The notes: generated by a model not told the origin, from the sequence alone. Counted from the first letter of the stretch, positions 17,594-27,268 are shown. The stretch: DNA of 64,000 bases from Nitrospira defluvii (GCF_905220995.1 NZ_CAJNBJ010000017.1:558001-622000), one strand, 5' to 3'. Translations and numbers: made by a program.

Positions 17594-18088
17594 TTGACTC
17601 GAACGATCGAAAAGCTTCAGCGCCACCACGCCGTTGAGGCATTCGACTGTGGGCGAGAAGATCTGAATCGTTTTCTCCGGCAACACGCCCTCCACAATCA
17701 ACAGAGCGGGGGATCACAAACCTATGTGGGAGTAGTCGATGACACCGTTGTCGGCTATTACGCACTCGCGGTCGGATCGGTTGAGCACGCCATGGCCCCG
17801 GAACGAGTGAAGAAAGGGCTCGCCAAACATGCCATTCCAATCATGCTGCTTGCCCGGTTAGCCGTAGACCTTCACTGGCAGAAGCAAGGAGTGGGTGCCG
17901 CGCTCCTCAAGGATGCAACCCTGCGGACTCTACAGGCTGCGGATATTGCCGGAATCCGTGCCTTGGTGGTCCATGCCAAAGATGAGAAAGCAAAACAGTT
18001 CTACGAACACTTCGATTTCCTCCCCTCCCCCAGCGATCCGTTGCATCTCTTCATGCTCCTAAAAGACCTTCGAACGCTCTTTCTATAA
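17594..18088 (+). CDS. GNAT-family acetyltransferase toxin, TacT-like
   Basis: 164 residues from a TTG start. It is a GNAT fold with the N-terminal motif FDCGREDLNRFLRQHA typical of TacT/AtaT-type toxins, the acetyl-CoA loop QKQGVGAALL, and a C-terminal QFYEHFDFLP strand. Known members acetylate aminoacyl-tRNA and stop translation. It is paired with the DUF1778 antitoxin upstream, 2 bp apart. It lies in a small mobile scar next to an att-like tRNA fragment and an integrase stump. Confidence 0.88.
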   Translation: MTRTIEKLQRHHAVEAFDCGREDLNRFLRQHALHNQQSGGSQTYVGVVDDTVVGYYALAVGSVEHAMAPERVKKGLAKHAIPIMLLARLAVDLHWQKQGVGAALLKDATLRTLQAADIAGIRALVVHAKDEKAKQFYEHFDFLPSPSDPLHLFMLLKDLRTLFL

Positions 18089-18127
18089 GACGCCCAGGCC
18101 TTCCTTTCCTTGACCTCGCTACCGTGA

Positions 18128-18448
18128 ACACACGACGCACATGGCAATCTCCGAACCGCGATCCTGTCGCTGGCCAAAGCCGCGGGGATCTCGAAGCGGA
18201 TGACACATCACATCCTGCGGCACTATAACTCCACGCATAACCGGCAATTAGGCGCGAAAGATTATGAGGTTATGGAATTGCTCGGTCAGCAGTCCACCAA
18301 GATTCATACAATCTACACCCACGCTGGATGGCAGAACATCGTCGACGCAACAGCCCGGCTGGGCGCGTCGATCGGACAGGATGGGTTGTCCGCGTGGTTG
18401 TCCGCGAGGATCCGCGAGGCTGAAACACCAGAGTCATTAGAGGCTTAG
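18128..18448 (+). pseudogene. Truncated tyrosine recombinase/integrase (C-terminal remnant)
   Basis: The frame after a TGA at 18125 reads through AILSLAKAAGISKRMTHHIL, then RH, VMELLGQQS, YTHAGW. This matches the catalytic C-terminus of phage-type integrases (HxLRH box, LGH-like box, and the YTH tyrosine). Only about 100 residues remain and there is no credible start, so the N-terminal and core-binding domains are lost. An internal ATG at 18200 would make an 82-residue fragment lacking the first catalytic Arg. It likely once served the tRNA-Phe attachment site nearby. Confidence 0.75.
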
Positions 18449-18557
18449 ACGGCCGGCCACAGCCGGGCAAGGGCTCATGGTTCTCCTAAACCTCTATAGG
18501 CATCACCTCTTCCCTCACGCGGAAAGACGACGCGTGCCAGTATGCACTCGCTCACAG

Positions 18558-20609
18558 TCAATAATGCCAAGCCAGGCCTACCGATACAGTCCGTGGGCCG
18601 CCCGGTGTGAATTGAAGCCCATTCACCGGCACTGCATCCGTAGTTAACTTGGTTTCATAGGCTAATTGGGTCTGCCGCCACGAAACATCGAAGATGTTTT
18701 GAATACTGAGAAACCCTTCCATACGCTGCCACCACCCCTTCGACTGCGGGCGGTAACGAGCCACGAAGTTGAAGATGGTCCAGGCTTGGGCGTTGATACT
18801 GCGATCCTGCGTCAGCGGTCTGGCTCCCAGATGCACCATCTGCAACGACATCGCTAATCCTGTCGGAAGACGCGCCGTCAATTCGCCGCGTCCGGTCATG
18901 GTCGGGGCCTGAGGGATCGGATTGCCCGTCTCGCGAAATTCCGCAGTGTTCAGTGTAGCGCTTCCGGAAAAAGACAGCCAGTCCAGCAACTGGATCCGGC
19001 TCCCAAGATCCATGCCGTAGCGGCGGGTGGCACCAAGGATCTGTGTGGTTCCCAGGTTGCCCTGATAGACCAGTTCAGAGGTCAGGTCCATGAGCCAGAA
19101 CGACGCCGTGACCTCAAGCCGATCCCACGGGCGAGTGCGAATCCCCACTTCATATGCCGTCGCCTTCGGTAAGGCCTGCACATTCGACGCACTTACCACG
19201 GCTCGTGCGTCGTTACTGTGAAAGCCCGTACCAGCATTGAGAAAGATCTCCGTGCCTGCCCAGGGGCCAAGAATGAGGTTTCCCTTCGTCGTTGTGATCA
19301 CAGCATTGACGCTCCCGCTCGGGTTCTGTGGACACCCGGCCTGGCAGAGATTCCGCACGTTGAATTGAAAATAGTCCGCTCGCGTTCCGCCCGTCAGCCT
19401 CGCCCAGGGTGCCGGCTGAAACTCCAATCTCAGATAGGGCGAATACGAGGCCTCATGAATCCGGCTATCCGACGTAGTTCCCAGCGGGACCCATTGCCGC
19501 TGGGTCCCCAGACGAACCTCGGCATCGTCCCTGCGGGTCTGCACGCCGACGGTGACGGAGCTTTCAACATTCAGCAGCTTCCCGCTTTGGCGATATCCCA
19601 CCTCTCCGCCATAGACATAGCGCCGATCGACCTGTTCAATCCCATCGCCATTCACCGGATCGGTGAGAAAGAACGTGAAGTCGGACACAAGATTCAGGGC
19701 ATAGTACTGAAGATATGTCGCAGCAAATACAGTCCCGCCTGACGGAGTATCGTAGCGGTAGCGCACATGGCCGGTAGACCGTTGGGTTCGACCTCCCTGG
19801 TAGGGATCGACCGAGCCGAACCGGCTCAACAACCCGGACTCCACGGTCCGCAGTGGAATTTCTCCAGGACTATTCCAGCGGCCTTGGTAGTAGGTGCCGA
19901 TGATGCTGAGTTCCGAGTGGGCGGTCGGATTCATCGTCGCTTTGGCTAATCCGTTGAGCCGGAGGGCTCGGTTGGGATTCACAAACGGGCCATCGGTATA
20001 AAACCCTTCGAGCGCAACCAGCGAACGGACCTGATCCTTCGTGGGCGAGAACATCAGCAGATGCCGCTGCGTATTGAATTGTCCGCCTGAGGCCTGCACC
20101 ACCCCTTCCTCCACCATATCCCGTGTCACAAAGTTCACCGCCCCCGCCGTGGCAAAATCTCCGAACTGGACTTGATAGGGCCCCTTATGGGCGTCGATGC
20201 GCTTCATCGTTTCAGGAATCAGGAAGTTCAGATCGAGATAGCCCTGACCGTGGGCATGACTGCGAAGATTGAGCGGCATGCCGTCCAGAAACCCGGCCAG
20301 ATCGGTCCCGTGGTCGGCATCGAAGCCACGGAGCAAGTAGTTATCCGGTTTGCCTGGCCCACCACCCGGGTTGGTGGTAATGAGGCCCGGAACCAGGCGA
20401 AGCACGTTGGCAGGCCGATCAACGGCCTGAAGCTCGAGATCCCGCTCCGTAACGATATGTTGAGAGGCGGCTTCGAACGCCGATTCTTGCGTCCCGGTTA
20501 CGACGACGTCGGGCAGGATCAGAGCTTCATCCGCATCATCGGCCCGACCGACTGAACTCCAGAACAACGCAGAAACAACGATCATACGCCCAAGGATTTG
20601 GGCAAACAC
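18558..20609 (-). CDS. TonB-dependent outer-membrane receptor, probably for cobalamin or a corrinoid
   Basis: 683 residues from a GTG start with AAAGGGG upstream. It has a signal peptide (MIVVSALFWSSVGRA), a TonB box-like DVVVTGT, a plug domain (about 35-150, VLRLVPGLITTNPGGG and GPYQVQFGDFATAGAVNFVTRD), and a long beta-barrel ending in the aromatic GLAWHY. A cobalamin riboswitch in its leader indicates B12-responsive expression and therefore a corrinoid or cobalt-chelate substrate. Substrate identity is inferred from regulation, not from sequence. It lies downstream of the B12 biosynthetic operon but has its own control element. Confidence 0.85.
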   Translation of the reverse strand: MFAQILGRMIVVSALFWSSVGRADDADEALILPDVVVTGTQESAFEAASQHIVTERDLELQAVDRPANVLRLVPGLITTNPGGGPGKPDNYLLRGFDADHGTDLAGFLDGMPLNLRSHAHGQGYLDLNFLIPETMKRIDAHKGPYQVQFGDFATAGAVNFVTRDMVEEGVVQASGGQFNTQRHLLMFSPTKDQVRSLVALEGFYTDGPFVNPNRALRLNGLAKATMNPTAHSELSIIGTYYQGRWNSPGEIPLRTVESGLLSRFGSVDPYQGGRTQRSTGHVRYRYDTPSGGTVFAATYLQYYALNLVSDFTFFLTDPVNGDGIEQVDRRYVYGGEVGYRQSGKLLNVESSVTVGVQTRRDDAEVRLGTQRQWVPLGTTSDSRIHEASYSPYLRLEFQPAPWARLTGGTRADYFQFNVRNLCQAGCPQNPSGSVNAVITTTKGNLILGPWAGTEIFLNAGTGFHSNDARAVVSASNVQALPKATAYEVGIRTRPWDRLEVTASFWLMDLTSELVYQGNLGTTQILGATRRYGMDLGSRIQLLDWLSFSGSATLNTAEFRETGNPIPQAPTMTGRGELTARLPTGLAMSLQMVHLGARPLTQDRSINAQAWTIFNFVARYRPQSKGWWQRMEGFLSIQNIFDVSWRQTQLAYETKLTTDAVPVNGLQFTPGGPRTVSVGLAWHY

Positions 20610-20657
20610 AACTCATGCCCCTTTGCTCTCGAAAGGTTTGCATAAAGGATCCCAGCA

Positions 20658-20797
20658 CCCAGGTCTCCTGACTTTCGGCTCGTCCTACTTTCTGCGCCTT
20701 CCCATCCCATAGGACAGTGGCTATGCAGATTTCGTCCCCGATCACAGTTGCGGACCAGTGGCGGCTTTTCACCGCGCTTCCCTTGGGGTACGTGGGC
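20658..20797 (-). promoter_or_regulatory. Cobalamin riboswitch upstream of the TonB-dependent receptor
   Basis: Read on the minus strand, the leader shows the conserved B12-element segments in order: GGGAAGCGCGGTGAAAAGCC, GCCACTGGTCCGCAACTGTG, the B12 box AGCCACTG, GGGAAGG, AGTAGGACGAGCC and TCAGGAGACCTGG. It ends about 50 bp before the receptor start. Sequestration of the ribosome-binding site seems more likely than termination, because no T-run hairpin is seen. Confidence 0.92.
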
Positions 20798-20846
20798 TAT
20801 CAATTCATTAGATAGAAAAATGTTCCGCTAGAACGCCTCCTTTCAG

Positions 20847-21647
20847 TTACGCCACCTTGCACTTGACTTTCACTAAGGCTGCCATAAATGCCAACAGCAC
20901 CGCCCCGAGCACCATGAGTGTGAGACCCATGTCGCTGATTGGCAAAGCAAAGGAGGTGGGCTGGAGCAGTTTGATGATCCCGATAACATAGGCTAACCCC
21001 ACGACAGTCAGCGTCATCATGCGATTCCCCTGGAGAGCCATCCTGGTCGCAGCCAGATACATCCGTCGCACAACAAGTCCGTTGAGTGAATCTGTGACGA
21101 CCATCCCCAGGCTGAATGCCACTCCGATGAACAGCGCGCCCAGCAGCCCATAGCCCATTGTGCCGGCCAAGGCCCAGGCCGACATCTGGCTGGCCGTCTC
21201 AAACCCCAGCCCGAACAACGCGCCAATCGGCACGGCGCTCATTGGATGAGTGATGTTGAGCAACTGCCTTGGCAGGAAATGGCCGATGACGCCGTGGCTT
21301 GGAGCCGTGGCGCCAACCGGCAATGTGGCCAACCTCGCCAGATTCAAAGTCCCGATGGCGAATAGAAGAAGGGCTGACAGGACACCGCTGACTTGCAGCA
21401 CGGAATGGCTGAACGATTGCAGATACTCTGCCGCCAACGCGATCAATCCCGCGATCAACAAAACGGAAAGCGCATGCCCGAACGCAAACCAGGTCCCCAC
21501 CCACCGGCTCATTCTCGGATGCCGATCCACCGAGGCCCTCGTCATGCCATCGATGGCCGTAAGATGGTCGGGATCGGCGCCATGGCTGAGCCCCAAGGCA
21601 AACGCGAGACCGAGCAAGGCCCACAGATTGCCGTCAGCAGGATTCAT
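20847..21647 (-). CDS. NiCoT-family nickel/cobalt permease
   Basis: 266 residues, several hydrophobic segments. It has the NiCoT signature HX4DH as LSHGADPDHLTAID near residue 21, plus a second conserved stretch (GLGFETASQM). It imports Ni2+ or Co2+ across the inner membrane. As the last gene of a cobalamin operon, 6 bp after cbiA, cobalt is the expected substrate. Selectivity cannot be read from the sequence. Confidence 0.88.
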   Translation of the reverse strand: MNPADGNLWALLGLAFALGLSHGADPDHLTAIDGMTRASVDRHPRMSRWVGTWFAFGHALSVLLIAGLIALAAEYLQSFSHSVLQVSGVLSALLLFAIGTLNLARLATLPVGATAPSHGVIGHFLPRQLLNITHPMSAVPIGALFGLGFETASQMSAWALAGTMGYGLLGALFIGVAFSLGMVVTDSLNGLVVRRMYLAATRMALQGNRMMTLTVVGLAYVIGIIKLLQPTSFALPISDMGLTLMVLGAVLLAFMAALVKVKCKVA

Positions 21648-21653
21648 AGTCCC

Positions 21654-23030
21654 TCACGACACCCTCTTGGCATGGGCCACACAAGCCTGCACAAATCCCT
21701 CGGCCAGGAGCGGGTTCGAAGCCCAATGGGCGTGCACATAGGACACCAGCGTATTGCCCTGACGATACCCCTCTTGAAAGGCCTCGCCTCCGCGGCGGCG
21801 GCGCACATGGTAGGCACATTCGACTTCCGCCGTGAATCGAAAGTCCGAATAGCGAAATTGATGTCCGCGAAATCGCAGACCGGACGGACCGAGCATCGTC
21901 TCGTCCTTCGTGTCCACCTCGACATAACCGAGCGCCTGCAAACGGTCTTTCATTTCCGCTTCGCCTGGAATGAGCCCCACCATGGGATGCAGCGTGCCAT
22001 CGAGCGTCCTGATGCCATTGGACAAATACATGAGGCCACCACATTCGCCATAGATAGGCCCTTGGGCCTCGGCAAACGCCGCTACCTCCTTGCGCATGGA
22101 CTGGTTCCGGGACAGTGCTTCGGCATGGACTTCCGGGTAACCGCCGCCGAAATACAGGCCATCCACATCCGGCAAGTGCGCATCGTGAAGGGGGGAAAAC
22201 CGTACGAGCTCCGCACCCAGACCCTCAAGACGACGGAGATTGTCGTCATAATAGAAATGGAACGCCTCGTCGAAGGCGAGACCGATTCGACAACTGACTC
22301 CCTCCCCGACGATCCGTGCCGTCGCAGAAATTTCAGGAAGAGCCGGCGCGGATTTCGCTAACGCGATGATCGCATCGACATCACACCACTCGCTCACCCG
22401 ATCACCCCAGGACACGAAGACACCCTCCGGGACCGTCGCCCGGTCTGCGCTATGTAAGCCCAGATGCCGGTCCGAGAAAGCCAAGGCTGCTTCCTTCGGC
22501 AACCCGCCCAGGACGGGGGGCTTCCCCTCCGTCACCTTGCGAAGCAAATCCAGATGCCCTCGGCTGCCGAGCCTGTTACAGATGAGGCCGGCGATCTGAA
22601 GATCTGCGTCGAAAGTCGAAAACCCTCTGGCCAGTGCCGCAATGCTGCGGGCCATGCCACCTGCGTCGCAGACAAGCAGCACCGGCGCTTGAAGCCACTT
22701 GGCAATCTCGGCGGTCGAGCCTTCGTCGCTGGTCGGCGATGCGCCATCGAAGAGACCCATCACCCCTTCGAGAATCGCAATGTCAGCTCCCTGCGACGCG
22801 TGCATGAACGTCGAAAGAACCGCCTCGCGCCCCATCATCCATCCATCGAGATTGTGGCAAGGCGCACCAGCCGCGCGGACGTGATAGGTCGGGTCGAGAT
22901 AATCCGGACCGCACTTGAAGACGGCCACCTTCAGTCCCCGCGCGCGCAAGGCCCGGACGAGCCCAACCATGACAGTCGTCTTGCCGACGTTGCTGGAAAC
23001 CCCGGCGATAACAAGCCGTGGAATCGTCAC
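21654..23030 (-). CDS. cbiA: Cobyrinate a,c-diamide synthase CbiA
   Basis: 459 residues from the GTG at 23030, which overlaps the bluB stop (GTGA). The N-terminal ATPase domain has SSNVGKTTVMVGLV and KCGPDYLDPTYH. The C-terminal class I glutamine amidotransferase domain has the nucleophile Cys in YGECGGLMYLS. It amidates the a and c side chains of cobyrinate with glutamine and ATP. Length and motifs are normal. Confidence 0.94.
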   Translation of the reverse strand: MTIPRLVIAGVSSNVGKTTVMVGLVRALRARGLKVAVFKCGPDYLDPTYHVRAAGAPCHNLDGWMMGREAVLSTFMHASQGADIAILEGVMGLFDGASPTSDEGSTAEIAKWLQAPVLLVCDAGGMARSIAALARGFSTFDADLQIAGLICNRLGSRGHLDLLRKVTEGKPPVLGGLPKEAALAFSDRHLGLHSADRATVPEGVFVSWGDRVSEWCDVDAIIALAKSAPALPEISATARIVGEGVSCRIGLAFDEAFHFYYDDNLRRLEGLGAELVRFSPLHDAHLPDVDGLYFGGGYPEVHAEALSRNQSMRKEVAAFAEAQGPIYGECGGLMYLSNGIRTLDGTLHPMVGLIPGEAEMKDRLQALGYVEVDTKDETMLGPSGLRFRGHQFRYSDFRFTAEVECAYHVRRRRGGEAFQEGYRQGNTLVSYVHAHWASNPLLAEGFVQACVAHAKRVS

Positions 23031-23758
23031 GAGTCGATCTCCGTCGGCGTGGCTTTCGCTCCGTCGATCCGGCTCGTTTCCAGCGCACGGAGCAGATCCG
23101 GCCTGGGCCGCTCGTCCCACTGATCATGAAACACCAACTCATGCAGTTGCAGCCTTGGCAACCAGCCGTTGCTTTCGAAAATAGGCCGCTCGGGGAAACT
23201 CTCCACGAACCCGACGCAAAGATAGGCAACCGGAATGATCCGTTCAGGAATTCCGAGGATCGTGCGGAGGACTGCCGGCTCCATGATACTCACCCAGCCG
23301 ACTCCGACCCCTTCCGCCCGCGCGGCCAGCCAGAGATTTTGAATCGCACAGCAGGTGCTATAGACAGCGGTTTCCGGAATTGTATTCCGCCCGATCACCG
23401 TCGGCCCGAACCGTTCCTGGTCGCAGGTGACACAGATGTTGAGCGGCGAATCAAGAATCCCCTCCAGCTTGAAGGTGAGATACTTCTCACGGCGTTCCTG
23501 GTCAAACATTTCCGCTGCGCGCAGCCGTTCGGCCTCGACATGGGTGCGCACCTTGGCACGGATCTCGAGATTCTCCACCACGAGAAAGTTCCAAGGCTGG
23601 GACAGCCCAACTGATCCGGCCTGATGAGCAGCCATGAGGATGCGAGCCAGCGTTTCATCCGGAATGGGATCAGGCAGAAAGGCTCGCATGTCGCGGCGGC
23701 GCGTGATCGTTTCGTACAGGCCCCGGCGCCAGGTTTCGGGAAAGGCATGATCCGTCAT
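23027..23758 (-). CDS. bluB: 5,6-dimethylbenzimidazole synthase BluB
   Basis: 243 residues from the ATG at 23758 (MTDHAF), overlapping the stop of the preceding gene. It is a nitroreductase-fold flavoprotein with RRDMRAFLPDPIPDE, AHQAGSVGLSQPWNF and GVGVGWVSIMEP. BluB cleaves FMNH2 with O2 to make the lower ligand DMB. Some databases label relatives cob(II)yrinate a,c-diamide reductase; the GLSQPWNF block favours BluB. An O2-using enzyme inside an otherwise anaerobic-type pathway operon is notable but seen elsewhere. Confidence 0.85.
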   Translation of the reverse strand: MTDHAFPETWRRGLYETITRRRDMRAFLPDPIPDETLARILMAAHQAGSVGLSQPWNFLVVENLEIRAKVRTHVEAERLRAAEMFDQERREKYLTFKLEGILDSPLNICVTCDQERFGPTVIGRNTIPETAVYSTCCAIQNLWLAARAEGVGVGWVSIMEPAVLRTILGIPERIIPVAYLCVGFVESFPERPIFESNGWLPRLQLHELVFHDQWDERPRPDLLRALETSRIDGAKATPTEIDS

Positions 23759-25227
23759 AGTTTCCCTACCATCGACACCACACAAGAAACCAGCGCTGCC
23801 ACCGTATCCTCTTGCGCCAACGCGACAGACTGCGCTCCACATTGGCGCGCCGCTTGTTCGGTCTGCGGCCCGATCGCCGCCATCGGCACCCCCAGCAAGG
23901 CCTGACCGAAGTCGCCAAACAACACAGTGCGAGCCGCCGAGGAGCTGGGCAGCACCACAAGATCAATCGACGGCAAGGGCCCCATCGGCAACCGATGCAC
24001 AGACCGATAGGCCGCCACCGCTTCAACCTCTACTCCAGCCTTCGTCAATGCCTCATGTAAGTTCGGCCGGCCTTCCTCCGCTGTCACGAGAAGCCATGGC
24101 CCCTTCTGTAAAACCGCCGACTGCTCGTTCACCGCCTCCTGACAAGCGCCACGTAACGTGACGGCAGGTGCAATGCCATGCCGTGACAGCGCCTGCGCCG
24201 CCGACTCTCCGACCGCGATGACCGGCAGGTCGAGGGCTGGGACATGCGACAAGACCGCCTCAACCCCGGCGGCACAGCCGAAGACAATGCCGCGGAATTC
24301 ATGGCACCGAGCCAGAGCGGTCTTGATGGACGCGCCTCCGTGTAACGAGGCCGCTTCGACCTCGGGGATTTCCAGCACCTCCGCGCCGAGCGCACGGAGT
24401 TCCGCTGCCATCGCGGAGCGGCCCGGACGCGCGCGCGCCACGAGCAGCCGCCGACCCGCCAACGGGCGGCGCTCGAACCAGGCAATTCGTTCACGCACTC
24501 CCACGACGTCGCCGACGATGACGAGGGCCGGAATGGCAAGATCGACATCCCGTATTTTTCCTGGAAGGGTCGCCACGGTTCCGACAATCACATTTTGTTC
24601 GGGAGTGGTGGCGGAGGCGATATAGGCAGCGGGAGTCTCCGCCGAGCGGCCAGCCTGGATCAATCTCTGTAGGTTCGCCGACAGTTTTCTAGCCGCCATG
24701 AACAACACCAAAGTGCCCTTGCCGCTGGCAGCCTTGGCCCAATCAGTAAGGCTCCGGCCCCCCTCGACATCGTGGCCGCTCAGGAACGTCACGTCGGAAG
24801 CATGCAGGCGATGCGTCAGTGGAATGCCCGCATAGGCTGCGGCGCCAAGAGCAGATGAAATCCCTGGAACGATCGTGCAGGGAATGTCGGCTTCCGCCAA
24901 TTCTTCCGCTTCCTCTCCGCCCCGCCCGAAGATCAGCGGATCTCCGGCCTTCAACCTCACGACCGTTCTGCCGGCCTTGACGCGAGCCAGCACCTCCGGA
25001 TGCAATCGATAGCCGATCGTCCCCTCGCCATGACGGCGGCCCACCGGCAGCAGTTCAGCCTCCGGATTGACGAGAGAAAGAATAGCTTTCGAGACCAACT
25101 CATCGTAGGCCACGACATCGGCCGCACGCAGCAATTCCAGCGCACGGACCGTGAGCAAGCCTGGATCGCCCGGTCCCGCCCCGACCAGATACACCATGCC
25201 TCGTTGAGTGGCAGGCTCAGTCGGCAC
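23755..25227 (-). CDS. Fused uroporphyrinogen-III C-methyltransferase / uroporphyrinogen-III synthase (CobA-HemD)
   Basis: 490 residues from the GTG at 25227, which has AGGAGAG upstream and starts inside cbiF. The N-terminal SUMT domain (about 10-250) has VYLVGAGPGDPGLLT, RLKAGDPLIFGRGGEE and VPGISSALGAAAYAGIP. The C-terminal HemD-like domain (about 265-490) is a two-lobed uroporphyrinogen-III synthase (RRLLVARARPGRS). The fusion closes the ring and makes precorrin-2, the branch point to B12, siroheme and heme d1. The HemD half is diverged, as is usual. Confidence 0.9.
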   Translation of the reverse strand: MPTEPATQRGMVYLVGAGPGDPGLLTVRALELLRAADVVAYDELVSKAILSLVNPEAELLPVGRRHGEGTIGYRLHPEVLARVKAGRTVVRLKAGDPLIFGRGGEEAEELAEADIPCTIVPGISSALGAAAYAGIPLTHRLHASDVTFLSGHDVEGGRSLTDWAKAASGKGTLVLFMAARKLSANLQRLIQAGRSAETPAAYIASATTPEQNVIVGTVATLPGKIRDVDLAIPALVIVGDVVGVRERIAWFERRPLAGRRLLVARARPGRSAMAAELRALGAEVLEIPEVEAASLHGGASIKTALARCHEFRGIVFGCAAGVEAVLSHVPALDLPVIAVGESAAQALSRHGIAPAVTLRGACQEAVNEQSAVLQKGPWLLVTAEEGRPNLHEALTKAGVEVEAVAAYRSVHRLPMGPLPSIDLVVLPSSSAARTVLFGDFGQALLGVPMAAIGPQTEQAARQCGAQSVALAQEDTVAALVSCVVSMVGKL

Positions 25228-26008
25228 GCTTCTCTCCTGGCTTCGTGACCGCCGGCTCGCCCTTCCGGAACCGATGGGTAAACTCCGGATCGTACAACTT
25301 GGAATTGGCAAACTCCGTCGCCGTCAGCACACGCCCCACCAACACCATCGAGGTCGAGTTGAGCTTGGCCGCCTTGGCCTTGTCCGTAATGTCCGCCAAG
25401 GTCCCGGTTACGATCACCTGATCCGGCCAGGAGGCCTTATGCACGATAGCCACGGGACAATCAGCCCCATACGACGGGGTCAAATCGCACACGACATCCT
25501 TCAAGAGTGTGATGCTCAGAAAGAGCGCCAAGGTCGCTTGATGCTTCGCCAGATCTTCCAGTTTTTCCCCCGCCGGCATCGAGGTCCGTCCCTCAGCCCT
25601 GGTCAGGATCACCGTCTGGGACAATTCCGGGAGCGTGAGTTCACGGCCCAGCGCCGCAGCAGCAGCGGTAAAGGAAGAAACGCCGGGAATGATCTCGTAG
25701 GCAATACCCAGCTCCGTCAACCGGCGCATCTGCTCGGCGGTGGAGCCGAAGATCATCGGGTCGCCCGTATGGACCCGCGCCACATCCTGATTCGCGTCAC
25801 GGGCCGCCACAATTACCTCGATGATCTGATCCAGCGTCAACCCGGACGAATCCATCACCTTGGCATCGGGCCTCGCACGGGCGATCACGTCCTTGGGGAC
25901 CAGCGAACCGGTATAGAGCACGACCGGACAGGACGAAATCAGCTCCGCGCCACGCAGCGTCAGCAATTTCGGATCGCCCGGACCTGCGCCAATAATATAG
26001 ACACGCAT
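25217..26008 (-). CDS. cbiF: Cobalt-precorrin-4 C11-methyltransferase CbiF
   Basis: 263 residues starting MRVYIIGAGPGDPKLLTLRG. It has the tetrapyrrole methylase motifs VHTGDPMIFGSTAEQMRRL and IIPGVSSFTAAAAALGRELT, typical of CbiF/CobM. It transfers a methyl group from SAM to C11. I chose the second ATG at 26008; the first (26014) adds only ML. Downstream overlap with cobA-hemD is 11 bp. Confidence 0.94.
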   Translation of the reverse strand: MRVYIIGAGPGDPKLLTLRGAELISSCPVVLYTGSLVPKDVIARARPDAKVMDSSGLTLDQIIEVIVAARDANQDVARVHTGDPMIFGSTAEQMRRLTELGIAYEIIPGVSSFTAAAAALGRELTLPELSQTVILTRAEGRTSMPAGEKLEDLAKHQATLALFLSITLLKDVVCDLTPSYGADCPVAIVHKASWPDQVIVTGTLADITDKAKAAKLNSTSMVLVGRVLTATEFANSKLYDPEFTHRFRKGEPAVTKPGEKRAD

Positions 26009-26018
26009 CAGCACTCCT

Positions 26019-26432
26019 TTACGTACACTTCAATACAGTCTCTCGCACAATCCGCCAAATCTCTGCCGGGATCTCTCCCAGCCACCGCGCGTCGATTACT
26101 CCAGCAGGCGCGGCGCGGTGTTCTTGCTGAGGATCGGTCACCAGCCGCCAGAGGCGATCGCTCACCGATCCATTCCGCTGAATGACGAACCGATCGACTA
26201 ACAATCTCGCTAAGGCGTCTCCCTCGACTGTCATGGTCAGGTACGGTTGGGGCACCTGCACCGGGCGAATGGCTGACAACTTGATGAACGGACAGGTCAG
26301 AGCATCGATCACGCCGGGATTCTCGAACCCCACCGCGACAAAATCGCAGGGCTCCTTGGGATTGCCCACCAGAAAGAACTGTCCTTCCGTCTCAGCCAGA
26401 ATGGCTCCGGCTAACCGTCCGACCTTCGCCAT
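26019..26432 (-). CDS. Unknown protein embedded in the cobalamin operon
   Basis: 137 residues, no recognised family. It starts MAKVGRLAGAILAE right at the cbiH stop (1-bp overlap) and ends 10 bp before cbiF, so it is translated as part of the operon. Features: a PCDFVAVGFENPGVIDALTCPF segment split by few charged residues, no signal peptide, two Cys in that stretch plus one near the C-terminus. A corrin-related role is inferred from position only. It is one of three candidates for the missing reductase step, though it shows no nucleotide-binding motif. Confidence 0.6.
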   Translation of the reverse strand: MAKVGRLAGAILAETEGQFFLVGNPKEPCDFVAVGFENPGVIDALTCPFIKLSAIRPVQVPQPYLTMTVEGDALARLLVDRFVIQRNGSVSDRLWRLVTDPQQEHRAAPAGVIDARWLGEIPAEIWRIVRETVLKCT

Positions 26433-27268
26433 CAGTCCACCTCCGAGGCCGGAGGTACAACAAGTGAAAACCCAGGCCTCTGACCAGGAAGCACCGCCCC
26501 GTCAAAACTGTACTTATTGGTGTAGCCGCGCGGCGTCACCATGTAGCCCTCGAAGAGAAAAGTGTTGCTCGACCCAACGATCACGGTCGTCAACATCCCG
26601 ATCTCATAATCCAGAAACGTATCCAGGTCGGTCAGAACCACATGCTGCATCTCGCGATAGGCACTCTTGATCAGAGCTACCGGCGTGCTCCCGTCGCGGT
26701 GACGCCGGATAATCGCCTGCGCATCCACGATCTGCCTCGTGCGTCTGCCGCTGGCGGGATTGTAGAGACCGATCACGAAATCCGCGCTGGCCGCCGCCTC
26801 GATCCGTCGCTCGATCACCGACCAGGGCGTCAGCAAATCCGACAGCGAGATCGAACAGGAGTCGTGGACCAACGGCGCGCCAACCAACGACGCGCAGGAG
26901 TTGAGCGCGGTCATCCCTGGGATGAGGCGAAGCTCCGGCGAATCGTCTCGCGTCCAACCAATTTCTTTCAACACCTGAAAGACCAGGCCTGCCATGCCAT
27001 AGACCCCCGCATCGCCGGACGAAATCAGCGACACAGTGGCACCATCTCTCGCCCGTTCAATGGCGGCGCGGGCACGGCCGATCTCTTCCGTCATCCCGGT
27101 CTTGATGATCTCTTTCCCTTCAAGCAGGTGGCGGACAAGCTTGATATAGGTGCTGTAGCCGACGACAAGCTGGGACTCGGCAATCGCCTTCAAGGCCGCC
27201 GGAGTGGCATGGTCCTGCGCACCCGGCCCGATGCCCACGACATAGAGAATTCCCTTTGCCTCGCTCAT
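26432..27268 (-). CDS. cbiH: Cobalt-precorrin-3B C17-methyltransferase CbiH/CobJ
   Basis: 278 residues. It starts EAKGILYVVGIGPGAQDHAT (tetrapyrrole methylase), with ISSGDAGVYGMAGL and GMTALNSCASLVGAPLVHD, as in CbiH/CobJ. It methylates C17 and drives ring contraction. The C-terminal RPGFSLVVPPASEVD tail is slightly longer than in the minimal family. It overlaps cbiG by 4 bp. Confidence 0.93.
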   Translation of the reverse strand: MSEAKGILYVVGIGPGAQDHATPAALKAIAESQLVVGYSTYIKLVRHLLEGKEIIKTGMTEEIGRARAAIERARDGATVSLISSGDAGVYGMAGLVFQVLKEIGWTRDDSPELRLIPGMTALNSCASLVGAPLVHDSCSISLSDLLTPWSVIERRIEAAASADFVIGLYNPASGRRTRQIVDAQAIIRRHRDGSTPVALIKSAYREMQHVVLTDLDTFLDYEIGMLTTVIVGSSNTFLFEGYMVTPRGYTNKYSFDGAVLPGQRPGFSLVVPPASEVD

